Shown: positions 1 through 6,365, numbered from the stretch's first letter. The stretch: DNA of 13,673 bases from Anaerolineae bacterium (GCA_014379235.1 JACMMD010000341.1:1-13673), one strand, 5' to 3'. The notes: generated by a model from the sequence alone, not told the origin. Made by a program: numbers and translations.

Positions 1-126
1 GATCAGGCGCAGATGGGTGCTGATCTTGAAGCGCCGGAGACTACCGCCGAAGTTGGCGCTGAAGGCGACAACCTGATCGAGAGTATCCCGCTGCCCGCCG
101 AGGAGACGCTCGAAGCGCAAGGATAG
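1..126 (+). CDS. C-terminal fragment of an unidentified acidic protein
   Basis: The first frame is open from base 1 to a TAG at 124-126 and gives the last 41 residues of a protein whose start lies outside the window. The fragment is rich in Glu, Ala and Asp, has no Lys, Arg or Cys, and looks like a flexible acidic tail rather than a folded domain. Codon choice resembles the downstream genes (GAA, GCG, GCC, CTG). A hairpin at 129-159 and a strong intrinsic terminator at 196-242 follow, so this gene ends a separate transcription unit before nusA. In many bacteria rimP precedes nusA, but nothing visible here supports RimP. The family cannot be named from this tail. Confidence 0.6.
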   Translation, partial: DQAQMGADLEAPETTAEVGAEGDNLIESIPLPAEETLEAQG

Positions 127-128
127 CG

Positions 129-159
129 GCGAACGTCGGTTGCTGTGAGTGTCGTTCGC
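129..159 (+). repeat. Inverted repeat just after the upstream gene's stop
   Basis: A 7-bp perfect inverted repeat (GCGAACG at 129-135, CGTTCGC at 153-159) with a 17-nt loop begins two bases after the TAG of the upstream gene. No clear T-run follows directly, so it is a weak terminator by itself. It may act in tandem with the much stronger hairpin 40 bases downstream or protect the 3' end of the upstream mRNA. Confidence 0.4.
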
Positions 160-195
160 GGTGTACTTTGTTAGCATCGAATTAGATGTGTAATA

Positions 196-242
196 GAAAT
201 AGGGACGTAAGCCTCGATTGTGAACTTACGTCCCTGTTTTCT
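196..242 (+). terminator. Strong bidirectional intrinsic terminator
   Basis: AGGGACGTAAG (201-211) pairs perfectly with CTTACGTCCCT (225-235), an 11-bp stem with a 13-nt loop. A T-rich tail (GTTTTCTT) follows, and an A-rich flank (196-200) precedes and can extend the stem with A-T and G-T pairs. On the minus strand the same flank gives a U-rich tail, so the element can stop transcription in both directions. It separates the upstream gene from the nusA promoter 15 bases downstream and should insulate the operon from read-through. Confidence 0.85.
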
Positions 243-256
243 TGCTTTGCTTCGGC

Positions 257-285
257 TTGACACGACCTAACCCCCATGCTAGAAT
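257..285 (+). promoter_or_regulatory. Near-consensus sigma70-type promoter of the nusA operon
   Basis: TTGACA (257-262) and TAGAAT (280-285) are separated by exactly 17 bases: a perfect -35 hexamer and a five-of-six -10 hexamer. Transcription should begin near A292, leaving a leader of about 220 nt before the nusA ATG. The promoter lies just after the bidirectional terminator and is the best sigma70-type promoter in the window. It probably drives the whole plus-strand cluster, because no comparable promoter was seen before the later genes of the run. Confidence 0.8.
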
Positions 286-290
286 CTAAC

Positions 291-325
291 CACAGTGTAA
301 GGTGTTCATTATGCCTTACGTGGTG
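291..325 (+). promoter_or_regulatory. 5'-terminal hairpin of the nusA leader
   Basis: GTAAGG (297-302) pairs with CCTTAC (314-319). Two G-U pairs and a further CAC/GTG pairing (291-293 with 323-325) can extend the stem. It would form right at the predicted 5' end of the transcript. It could stabilise the mRNA, and it would sequester both the AAGG and the ATG (311) of the short leader ORF. The structure is read by eye and has not been folded computationally. Confidence 0.4.
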
Positions 326-487
326 TGCATCTTGACGTTCAGCCGTAAAGCCGCGCCAAGACATTTTCTTCTCGGTCTTATGAAAGTGGGTATTCCCCAC
401 TTTTTTCATAACTACGGGTATCGCCCTCATTTTGAATACTCAGACCGGGATTGTTCCACATCCGGTTATGCTTCCCTCAATTTTTGA
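311..487 (+). CDS. Possible 58-codon leader ORF upstream of nusA
   Basis: An ATG at 311, preceded by TAAGG (298-302) at an 8-base spacing, opens a 58-codon frame ending at TGA 485-487, 26 bases before the nusA start. The predicted peptide is His/Tyr/Phe-rich and basic, unlike its neighbours, and matches no family I know. The frame runs straight through the terminator-like hairpin at 383-406, so ribosomes here would interfere with that hairpin. It may be a chance ORF in a structured leader. Codon use (many CAT, TTT and TTC) is unlike the operon genes, which argues against a conserved protein. Confidence 0.2.
   Translation: MPYVVCILTFSRKAAPRHFLLGLMKVGIPHFFHNYGYRPHFEYSDRDCSTSGYASLNF
383..406 (+). 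terminator. Terminator-like hairpin (candidate attenuator) in the nusA leader
   Basis: AAAGTGGG (383-390) pairs with CCCACTTT (396-403) across a 5-nt loop, and six consecutive T (401-406) overlap and follow the stem. This is the standard form of an intrinsic terminator, yet it lies about 90-115 nt inside the leader of the nusA transcript and about 107 bases upstream of the nusA ATG. NusA stimulates termination at such hairpins, so autoregulation by attenuation is a natural hypothesis. A small competing pairing (AAGAC 358-362 with GTCTT 375-379) lies just upstream, but I could not identify a convincing long antiterminator. Confidence 0.55.
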
Positions 488-513
488 TTAAACAGGAGTT
501 CTAGACAAGGACA

Positions 514-2472
514 ATGAGAAACGAGTTTGAAGTCGCTTTCAACGAAATAACCGAAATGCGCGCTTTGCCGCGTGAAGTGGTTCTGGAAGCGCTAGAGACG
601 GCTCTCGTCTCTGCTTATCGGCGTGACGCCAATGCCAGTGCGGCGCAGCGCGTCGAGGCGACGATTGACCCCGGTACGGGCCGCGCCCGTATTTTTGTCG
701 AAAAAGAAGTAGTCGAGTCGGTGGAGAACCTGTTCACCGAAGTCGAACTTGAAAAAGCCCGCTATTATGAGCCGGAAGCCCAATTGGGCGATATGGTCAT
801 GGTGCAGGTCGAAGGCACAACTAAGAAGTTTGGGCGCATCGCCGCGCAAACGGCCAAGCAAGTAATTTTGCAGAAAATCCGCGAAGCCGAGCGTAACGCA
901 CTGTTCGATGAATTCATCGAGCGCGAGGGCGATCTGGTAACGGGGACGGTACAGAGTGTTAGCCCGCACATGGTTACGCTCAGCCTAGGCCGTGCGGAAG
1001 CGATTTTGCCACGTGCTCACATGATCCCCGGCGAACGATATCGCGCTCATGAAAAACTGCGTACTTACGTGGTGGAAGTGAAAAAGAGCAATCGCGGCCC
1101 GCAGATCGTCGTTAGTCGTGGACATCGCAACATGCTGCGCCGCCTGCTGGAATATGAAGTCCCGGAAATTTATAACGGGCAGGTTGAGATCAAGAGCATC
1201 GCACGCGAGGCCGGCTACCGTTCGAAGGTAGCGGTGGCGGCGCTGCAAGACGGCGTTGACCCCGTTGGCGCTTGCGTCGGGATGCGCGGTATGCGTATCC
1301 AGAACATCGTCAAGGAACTCCACGAAGAGAAAATCGATGTTATCGAGTGGAATCCCGACGCGCAGGTGTTCATCGAAAAGGCACTTAGCCCCGCTCGTGT
1401 GCTTGGTGTTTATCTGGAAGATGATCCTGATACAGGTCGCACGGCTGTGGTCATTGTCCCTGATGACCAGCTTTCGCTGGCGATTGGCCGCGAAGGTCAA
1501 AACGCACGGTTAGCCGCGAAGCTAACCGGCTGGCGCATCGACATCAAGAGCGTGACCGAAGCTGTACAGTACGCGCTGGATAACATCCATCGCCCGCCGC
1601 TGTCTGATCTCACCACATCGCAGGCCGAATTGGTGGCCGACGCGATGCGCGTGATGGAGAAGAAGCTGGCGAGCCGCACGATCATGCCAGAGGAATATTC
1701 TCTGCTAGGACGTTTCGCCAAGCAGGCCGAAGAACGCTTGCAAGGGCAGCGTCACGCGGCGCGCCAACGCCGTATCAACGAGATCAATGCAATCAAGGCG
1801 ACGCTGCCGCAGGGAGCTTTCACGCTGCCAGTGGATGCGCTCGGCTTGCCGGACGAATTCACCGAAGCGCTGCGCCCGATGGAAAACGTCGGCGAGATCA
1901 TGCTGCGCTTCTTGATGGACGAAACCCGTCTGCGTACCCTATTGGCAGAACTGCCGAAGGATGCGCTGCTCAAGGTTCAGGCTGCGCTCGATAAAGTGGT
2001 CATTCCCGACCTCAACGCCGTGGCCGCCGCGCCTGTCGCCGAAGTTGAAGCGGCTGTGGCGGAACCCGACATTGATGTCAACGCGCTGGAGCCAGAAGAA
2101 CTCGACGGTGATGATAACTTTGAATCGGAAACCGTGCGGGATGCCTTTGGCGATCAGCCTGTCATGAGCGAAGCGACGATGCGCGCCGCAACAGGTGTCG
2201 AAGCTGACCGTGACCCAGCGACGGCTGCTACGAAGAAGAAAGAGCGTGTTGCGGTTATCGCTGCCGAGCCGGAAGCCGAAGTCTTCGAAGACGAAGAGGG
2301 CGCGGAAGTTCCCAAGCCCGGTGAAGCGCCAAAAGATCGCCAAGACAAGCAGAAGAAAGAACGCCAAAAGCGGCGTCAGTTGGTGTTTGATGAGGAAACG
2401 GGTGCAACCGTCGCCAAGAGGCGGCGTAAGGGCAGCCGTCAAGGCGACGAAGAGTGGAACGACTTCATGTAG
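514..2472 (+). CDS. nusA: Transcription termination/antitermination factor NusA with a long C-terminal tail
   Basis: NusA binds RNA polymerase and nascent RNA in the cytoplasm, promoting pausing and hairpin-dependent termination, and takes part in antitermination. The 652-aa product has the NusA N-terminal RNAP-binding domain (about 1-130, with the F-G-R-I-A-A-Q-T-A-K-Q block near 106), an S1 domain (about 137-201), KH1 (about 225-290, G-M-R-G at 256-259) and KH2 (about 290-350, G-R-E-G at 325-328). A helical segment (about 440-500) may be a divergent helix-hairpin-helix-like acidic repeat. The rest (about 505-652) is low-complexity, acidic then Lys/Arg-rich, ending in a basic cluster and E-E-W-N-D-F-M. 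Typical NusA proteins have roughly 350-500 residues, so the tail is long. The ATG at 514 fits the usual N-terminus; the ribosome-binding site is ambiguous. It is the first gene of the operon. Confidence 0.97.
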   Translation: MRNEFEVAFNEITEMRALPREVVLEALETALVSAYRRDANASAAQRVEATIDPGTGRARIFVEKEVVESVENLFTEVELEKARYYEPEAQLGDMVMVQVEGTTKKFGRIAAQTAKQVILQKIREAERNALFDEFIEREGDLVTGTVQSVSPHMVTLSLGRAEAILPRAHMIPGERYRAHEKLRTYVVEVKKSNRGPQIVVSRGHRNMLRRLLEYEVPEIYNGQVEIKSIAREAGYRSKVAVAALQDGVDPVGACVGMRGMRIQNIVKELHEEKIDVIEWNPDAQVFIEKALSPARVLGVYLEDDPDTGRTAVVIVPDDQLSLAIGREGQNARLAAKLTGWRIDIKSVTEAVQYALDNIHRPPLSDLTTSQAELVADAMRVMEKKLASRTIMPEEYSLLGRFAKQAEERLQGQRHAARQRRINEINAIKATLPQGAFTLPVDALGLPDEFTEALRPMENVGEIMLRFLMDETRLRTLLAELPKDALLKVQAALDKVVIPDLNAVAAAPVAEVEAAVAEPDIDVNALEPEELDGDDNFESETVRDAFGDQPVMSEATMRAATGVEADRDPATAATKKKERVAVIAAEPEAEVFEDEEGAEVPKPGEAPKDRQDKQKKERQKRRQLVFDEETGATVAKRRRKGSRQGDEEWNDFM

Positions 2473-2505
2473 TCGTCGGCTGAGTGCAAGCGCAAAGGAT
2501 ATGGC

Positions 2506-2793
2506 ATGGCAGGCAATAGTGGCCTTAAGCATGTTCCACAGCGCATGTGCGTGATCTGTCGGGATAAGGACGCTAAACGTTCACTCACGCGGCTGGTACG
2601 GACACCGGAAGGCGGCGTTGTCATCGACATCGGTGGCAAAATGAGCGGACGCGGCGCTTATATCTGTGACCGTGAAAGCTGTTGGGAGCGCGCTCTAAAA
2701 AGCGATGTTCTGGAAAAGGCACTACGAGCGCGATTGTCTCCTGAAACACGAGAAGATTTGCGAAATTCGCGGCTGCAACAAGAGCCGAAATGA
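2506..2793 (+). CDS. ylxR: YlxR/RnpM family protein (DUF448), RNase P modulator
   Basis: The 95-aa product has the DUF448 hallmarks: R-M-C-V-I-C-R near the start (Cys15, Cys18), L-T-R-L-V-R (27-32), and G-R-G-A-Y-I-C (48-54) followed by Cys59. The family is small and RNA-binding; the Bacillus subtilis member (RnpM) has been reported to bind and modulate RNase P. The gene nearly always sits between nusA and infB, as it does here, 33 bases after nusA. AAAGGA (2494-2499) with a 6-base gap fixes the ATG at 2506 rather than the out-of-frame ATG at 2501. Four cysteines in two pairs suggest possible metal binding, although the pattern is not always conserved in the family. The stop codon overlaps an ATG (ATGA at 2790-2793) that opens only eight codons. 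Confidence 0.9.
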   Translation: MAGNSGLKHVPQRMCVICRDKDAKRSLTRLVRTPEGGVVIDIGGKMSGRGAYICDRESCWERALKSDVLEKALRARLSPETREDLRNSRLQQEPK

Positions 2794-3050
2794 GTTCTGG
2801 GCGGGGTCGAAATTAGCGGCCCTGCGTGTTGGAGATAGGTGGGCAAAGGCAATCGTGGCAACCCGTTTTTCCCGCGCCTCAGATGAAATGGCGAATCTGT
2901 CGGCGCTGTATCGCGCTGCGCGCAGCGATGTGTGACGTTCTAGCATGGCGCGTTGGCCTCTTGAGGGCCGCCATTCGTGAGGTTGGCATTGATTTGCTGA
3001 CCCCTTTGGAATGCGCTAACGCCAAATGTGTATTGATAGCGGTGGGCTAG
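2790..3050 (+). pseudogene. Possible frameshifted small ORF at the ylxQ position
   Basis: The ylxR stop overlaps an ATG (2790), the coupling expected of a next gene, but that frame stops at 2814-2816. From about 2812 the +2-related frame runs to TGA 2933-2935 with operon-like codons (GCG, CGC, CTG, GAT). The original frame is open again to TAG 3048-3050, ending in a hydrophobic strand-like stretch (K-C-V-L-I-A-V-G). Joining the pieces with two frameshifts would give a protein of about 85 residues. In Firmicutes the L7Ae-like gene ylxQ occupies exactly this slot. Similarity to L7Ae is only suggestive by eye, and no family is assigned. Alternatives are non-coding spacer, sequencing error or true decay. 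Confidence 0.25.
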
Positions 3051-3104
3051 TGATGACGTAACGTCTTTTTCTGCCCATCGCTCCCTGTTGTTATGGAGGT
3101 AGAG
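2794..3104 (+). other. ylxR-infB spacer without an intact gene
   Basis: About 310 bases lie between the ylxR stop and the likely infB start, unusual in an operon whose other gaps are mostly small or negative. It holds the broken-frame candidate described at 2790-3050 and a short palindrome GACGT-A-ACGTC (3055-3065) followed by five T. That palindrome has a 1-base centre and cannot fold into a normal terminator hairpin. I see no promoter with both hexamers at acceptable spacing. Confidence 0.6.
3095..3099 (+). promoter_or_regulatory. Ribosome-binding site that sets the infB start
   Basis: GGAGG at 3095-3099 is followed five bases later by ATG 3105. An earlier in-frame ATG at 3093 overlaps this Shine-Dalgarno sequence and has none of its own, so the protein should begin M-A-Q-E-K rather than M-E-V-E-M. 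It is one of the best ribosome-binding sites in the window. Confidence 0.8.
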
Positions 3105-4895
3105 ATGGCTCAGGAAAAGCAAATCGTACAAGTACCGGATTTCTTAACGGTGCGAGAGCTGGCCGAATTGATCGAAGCCAGCCCGATTGAGGTCATGAAG
3201 CGCCTCATCGGTAACGGCATCATGGCATCGATCAATCAGCAGATTGATTTTGATACCGCTGCTATCGTGATTGAAGAGTTGGGCTTTGAGGCGCAGTCCT
3301 CTAGTGCCCTCGAAGCGCAAGCCGAACGTGAAAAAGCGGCGGACGCGCAAACGTGGCGGCGTATGTACACCGCTGAAAAGCCGGAGAACCTCGTTCCCCG
3401 CCCCCCAATTGTGACTATTCTCGGTCACGTCGATCATGGCAAGACGACGCTGTTGGATACCATCCGCAAGACTCGGGTCGCGGCAGGTGAATCCGGCGGT
3501 ATTACGCAGCATATCGGCGCGTATCGTGTCGAGCATAACGGGCGTCAGATCACTTTTCTCGACACCCCCGGCCATGAGGCGTTCACCGCTATGCGCGCTC
3601 GTGGAGCACAAGGTGCGGACATCGCCGTGTTGGTTGTCGCAGCAGACGACGGCGTGATGCCGACGACCCGCGAAGCGCTCGACCATGCCCGTGCGGCCAA
3701 TGTGCCGATTGTGGTGGCTGTCACCAAGATCGACAAGCGCAATGCCAACGTCGAAGTGGTCAAGCAGGAGCTTTCCGAAGTCGGACTTGTGCCCGACGAA
3801 TGGGACGGCGATACGCTGGTTGTGCCTGTCTCTGCGACGGAAGGCACAGGTATCGAAGACCTGCTGGAAGCTATCCTGCTGGTGGCCGACGATGCCAATA
3901 TCGTCGCCAATCCGGCGGCAGATCCGGCGGGCGTGGTACTGGAATCTGAAGTTGACCCCAGCCGTGGCACGATGGCCACGCTAGTCGTGTTGAATGGTAC
4001 GCTTCACAACGGCGATACCATCGTCGCGGGGCAGTCTTATGGACGCATCAAGGCGATGTTCAATGAACGCCAAGAGCGTGTGCAGGAAGCTGGCCCATCA
4101 ACGCCCGTGTCCGTACTGGGCTTGACGGGCGCGCCGCTTCCCGGAGACAGTTTCGAGAAGGTCAAGAACGATAAGGTCGCCCGCGTCATGATGGACGAGC
4201 GCAAAGAAGCATCAGCCGCCGGCCCTGCTGCCGCGCGTTCGCTGGTACTGGAAGATGTGTTCGCGCAGTACGCCGCTGGCGAAACCAAAGAACTGAACTT
4301 GATCGTTCGTGCAGATGTGCAGGGTTCGCTGCAACCGATTGTGGACTCGCTGCTGCGTTTGAACGAAGAAAGCGAAATCCATATTCGCATTCTATCGTCG
4401 GACATCGGCAACATTAGCGAGAACGATGTGATGTTAGGCAGCGCCTCTAACGCTATCGTAATCGGCTTCCACGTCGATATTGATAATGCGGCGCGGCGTC
4501 AAGCGGATTCGCAAGGCGTCGAAATCCGCCAATATCAGATCATCTACAAGCTGCTGGAAGACATGGAACTGGCGCTCAACGGTTTGCTTGAGCCGACGTA
4601 CCAGACCAAGACCATCGGCACCGCCGAAGTGCGGCAGGTGTTCCGCATCCCGCGCACGGGCACGATTGCCGGTTCGTTCATCCGTGATGGCGAAGCGCGC
4701 CGTAATGCCCGCGCCCGCGTGAAGCGTGGAGCGCAGGTATTGATTGAAGATACCAGCGTTAGCTCGCTCAAGCGCTACAATGAAGATGTGCGTGAAGTTC
4801 GCACGGGCTTCGAGTGCGGTATCGGACTCAACAACTTCAATGACTTTCAGGAAGGCGACATCGTAGAGTTCTTCATCACCGAAAAGGTGGTTTAG
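3105..4895 (+). CDS. infB: Translation initiation factor IF-2 (short form)
   Basis: IF2 is the GTPase that places fMet-tRNA on the 30S subunit and promotes 50S joining. With the start at 3105 the product has 596 residues. Domains in order: one IF2N-type helical domain (about 10-62); G domain with G-H-V-D-H-G-K-T-T (107-115), a G2 region G-G-I-T-Q-H-I-G, D-T-P-G-H (153-157, His157 being the catalytic-type His), T-K-I-D (207-210) and V-S-A; then domain II, domain III (with the R-A-D-V-Q-G-S segment) and the fMet-tRNA-binding C2 domain ending in G-D-I-V-E-F-F. Most bacterial IF2 proteins have 700-900 residues because of a long N-terminal region; that region is nearly absent here. G4 is TKID rather than the usual NKID. 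It sits in the usual place after ylxR. Confidence 0.97.
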   Translation: MAQEKQIVQVPDFLTVRELAELIEASPIEVMKRLIGNGIMASINQQIDFDTAAIVIEELGFEAQSSSALEAQAEREKAADAQTWRRMYTAEKPENLVPRPPIVTILGHVDHGKTTLLDTIRKTRVAAGESGGITQHIGAYRVEHNGRQITFLDTPGHEAFTAMRARGAQGADIAVLVVAADDGVMPTTREALDHARAANVPIVVAVTKIDKRNANVEVVKQELSEVGLVPDEWDGDTLVVPVSATEGTGIEDLLEAILLVADDANIVANPAADPAGVVLESEVDPSRGTMATLVVLNGTLHNGDTIVAGQSYGRIKAMFNERQERVQEAGPSTPVSVLGLTGAPLPGDSFEKVKNDKVARVMMDERKEASAAGPAAARSLVLEDVFAQYAAGETKELNLIVRADVQGSLQPIVDSLLRLNEESEIHIRILSSDIGNISENDVMLGSASNAIVIGFHVDIDNAARRQADSQGVEIRQYQIIYKLLEDMELALNGLLEPTYQTKTIGTAEVRQVFRIPRTGTIAGSFIRDGEARRNARARVKRGAQVLIEDTSVSSLKRYNEDVREVRTGFECGIGLNNFNDFQEGDIVEFFITEKVV

Positions 4896-4921
4896 CGCGG
4901 CTTTACGATGCGGGTCGCGGT

Positions 4922-4949
4922 GTCAGCATCGTCTGAGGGCGATGCTGAC
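4922..4949 (+). repeat. Perfect hairpin in the infB-rbfA gap
   Basis: GTCAGCATCG (4922-4931) pairs perfectly with CGATGCTGAC (4940-4949), a 10-bp stem with an 8-nt loop. No T-run follows, so it is not a canonical intrinsic terminator. It occupies the 113-base gap between infB and rbfA, the largest clean gap between adjacent intact genes of the operon. An mRNA-stabilising or processing structure, or a site of partial termination, are the plausible roles. Confidence 0.5.
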
Positions 4950-5008
4950 GGCGGCACGTTGTCGCTGTCAATGACTGTTGAGTTGTTTGAAGTATGAAGG
5001 AGTGAACG

Positions 5009-5404
5009 ATGTCGATCAAGCAAGATCGCATGGCTGACCGGATTCGTATTATCTTAAGCGAACTGCTGCTGCGCGAAGTATCTGACCCCAGTTTGCATAA
5101 CATCACTGTGACCGAAGTGAAGCTCGACCCCGAATTGATGTTTGCCGATATTTATGTGAACGCGCTCGGAGATGAGAGCCGCGAAAAAGAAGTGCTGGCC
5201 GGTTTGGGCCGCGCGAAGGGCTTTTTGCGGCGCGAAGTGGGTAAGCGTGTGCGGCTGCGTAACGTGCCTAATCTGAACTTTCATTGGGATCGCACCCTCG
5301 AACGTGGCGAACGCCTGAGCCAGATTCTCTCTCATCTTGATATTCCGCCGGATACCGATACGCCGGAAGCGACTCATGACCCTGACCACACCGCAGTGGA
5401 TTGA
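5009..5404 (+). CDS. rbfA: 30S ribosome-binding factor A
   Basis: RbfA is a KH-fold assembly factor that binds the 30S subunit near the 5' end of 16S rRNA and is needed for late maturation, especially in the cold. The 131-aa product shows the family pattern: Q-D-R-M-A-D-R-I-R-I at the start, V-S-D-P-S-L-H-N-I-T-V-T-E-V (about 27-40), A-D-I-Y-V-N, and a final L-R-N-V-P-N-L-N-F-H-W-D segment (about 88-99). Its length is typical, with a short acidic, Pro-rich tail after residue 110. AAGGAG (4997-5002) lies 6 bases before ATG 5009. Its 3' end overlaps nrnA by 29 bases, indicating translational coupling. It shares the 30S-assembly role with Era, encoded on the opposite strand in this window. Confidence 0.95.
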   Translation: MSIKQDRMADRIRIILSELLLREVSDPSLHNITVTEVKLDPELMFADIYVNALGDESREKEVLAGLGRAKGFLRREVGKRVRLRNVPNLNFHWDRTLERGERLSQILSHLDIPPDTDTPEATHDPDHTAVD

Positions 5405-6365
5405 AGCGACACAGGCCGTTGACGCGGCTGCGACTATTCTGATTGTCACGCATGTCAAGCCTGATGGCGATGCTATCGGCTCGCTGATGGCGCTGACACA
5501 CATTCTGCGTGAACGTGGCAAGCTCGTCACGCCCGCAGTCGATGATGGTGTGCCTGAGCATTTGCGCTATGTTCCCGGCACGGAAGGTGTTATCTCCAAG
5601 CTCAAAGGCGGCAAATGGGACTTGATGATTTCAGTGGATGCCAGCGACGAAGCGCGTACAGGTATCGCCGGAGTCTATGGTCGTAAGCGCTGCCCCAAAG
5701 TCATCAACCTCGATCATCATCCGACCAACACCATGTTCGGCGACCTATTCATTGTCGTGCCGGATGCGGTTTCCTCGACGGAGATTGTGTACGATTGGAT
5801 GCTGCACATGGGGCAGTCGCTCGCGCAGCCGACGGCTGTGGCCCTGCTGACGGGCCTGATAACGGATACGCGAGGTTTGCGTACCAGCAACGTGAAATCG
5901 CGGACGCTGGAGATCGCGCAGCGTTTGATAGAAGCTGGCGCATCGTTAACCGAAGTTGTCGAAAAGGCGCTGGATAACACTTCGTACCGCACGATTCAAC
6001 TGTGGAAGCGCGGGCTTGCGACGGTGGATATGGCTAATGGTGTCATCGAAGCGACGATCACGCAGGCGGATTTGCAAGAAGTTGGCGCTGTTGAAGCGAC
6101 GGACTACGGGTTAGTGAGCCTACTCAGCGGCGTGAACGAGGCGCTGGTGGCCATCGTCTACAAAGAGCAGCCGGGAAATAAAGTTGAGTTGAGCATCCGC
6201 TGCAAGCCGGGCTTTGACGTTGGCAGTGTGGCGTTTGCACTCGGCGGCGGCGGCCATAAACAGGCATCCGGCGCGACTATTGACGGCCCCCTCGATGAGG
6301 CTAAAGCACGGGTGCGACCTCTATTGGAAGAGGCCGTCAAACAGGGGACGCTGACGATTGTCTGA
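5376..6365 (+). CDS. nrnA: DHH-family bifunctional oligoribonuclease / pAp phosphatase
   Basis: NrnA-type enzymes degrade 2-5 nt nanoRNAs from RNA decay and dephosphorylate pAp, using Mn2+ ions. With start ATG 5376 (GGAAG 5365-5369, 6-base spacing) the protein has 329 residues, typical for the family. DHH domain motifs: H26 and D30-G-D32 (T-H-V-K-P-D-G-D-A-I-G-S), D88 (S-V-D-A-S-D), D113-H-H115, and D164 (I-T-D-T-R-G). The C-terminal DHHA1 domain carries G-G-G-G-H294-K-Q-A-S-G-A. An upstream in-frame start at 5337 would add a basic N-terminus with no family support. The gene overlaps rbfA by 29 bases and truB by 8. Presence of nrnA between rbfA and truB is common in Gram-positive-like operons. 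I cannot separate NrnA from close relatives by sequence alone, but the motif set is complete. Confidence 0.93.
   Translation: MTLTTPQWIEATQAVDAAATILIVTHVKPDGDAIGSLMALTHILRERGKLVTPAVDDGVPEHLRYVPGTEGVISKLKGGKWDLMISVDASDEARTGIAGVYGRKRCPKVINLDHHPTNTMFGDLFIVVPDAVSSTEIVYDWMLHMGQSLAQPTAVALLTGLITDTRGLRTSNVKSRTLEIAQRLIEAGASLTEVVEKALDNTSYRTIQLWKRGLATVDMANGVIEATITQADLQEVGAVEATDYGLVSLLSGVNEALVAIVYKEQPGNKVELSIRCKPGFDVGSVAFALGGGGHKQASGATIDGPLDEAKARVRPLLEEAVKQGTLTIV
6343..6348 (+). promoter_or_regulatory. Ribosome-binding site supporting a TTG start for truB
   Basis: AGGGGA (6343-6348), inside the end of nrnA, lies 9 bases before TTG 6358. No ATG or GTG is available in the truB frame before the conserved L-L-N-I-D-K-P-A-G block, so a TTG start is needed. 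TTG 6367 is a second, less well placed candidate. Confidence 0.55.

Larger units (their letters stand above)
127..513 (+). other. Intergenic region upstream of nusA
   Basis: These 387 bases contain, in order, a post-stop inverted repeat, a bidirectional terminator, the nusA operon promoter, a 5' hairpin, a short ORF, an attenuator-like hairpin, and a weak hairpin (ACCGG 444-448 with CCGGT 462-466). Near the nusA start there are two purine-rich candidates for ribosome binding: AGGAG at 493-497, which is 16 bases away and far, and AAGGA at 507-511, which is 2 bases away and close. No tRNA cloverleaf and no T-box or common riboswitch core was recognised. Confidence 0.7.

Noticed and set aside
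182..430. 82-codon minus-strand frame over the terminator and nusA leader
   Set aside because: It runs antisense through the intrinsic terminator, the promoter and the leader hairpins, has no family resemblance and no good ribosome-binding site.
985..1500. 171-codon minus-strand frame inside nusA
   Set aside because: It is antisense to the S1/KH core of NusA, which is unmistakable on the plus strand.
1939..2532. 197-codon minus-strand frame inside nusA
   Set aside because: It is antisense to the charged tail of nusA, where biased codons keep the opposite strand open; no domain is recognisable.
3006..3036. TTGGAA and TATTGA as an internal infB promoter
   Set aside because: The spacer is 19 bases and the -10 matches at only three positions.
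3055..3070. GACGT-A-ACGTC palindrome followed by five T, as a terminator before infB
   Set aside because: With a 1-base centre it cannot form a stable hairpin loop; opening the loop leaves about three pairs.
3093..3104. ATG 3093 as the infB start
   Set aside because: It overlaps the GGAGG that serves ATG 3105 and has no ribosome-binding site of its own.
5337..5375. Longer N-terminus for nrnA from 5337
   Set aside because: The extra 13 residues are Arg-rich and read from within conserved rbfA coding sequence; ATG 5376 has a properly spaced GGAAG.
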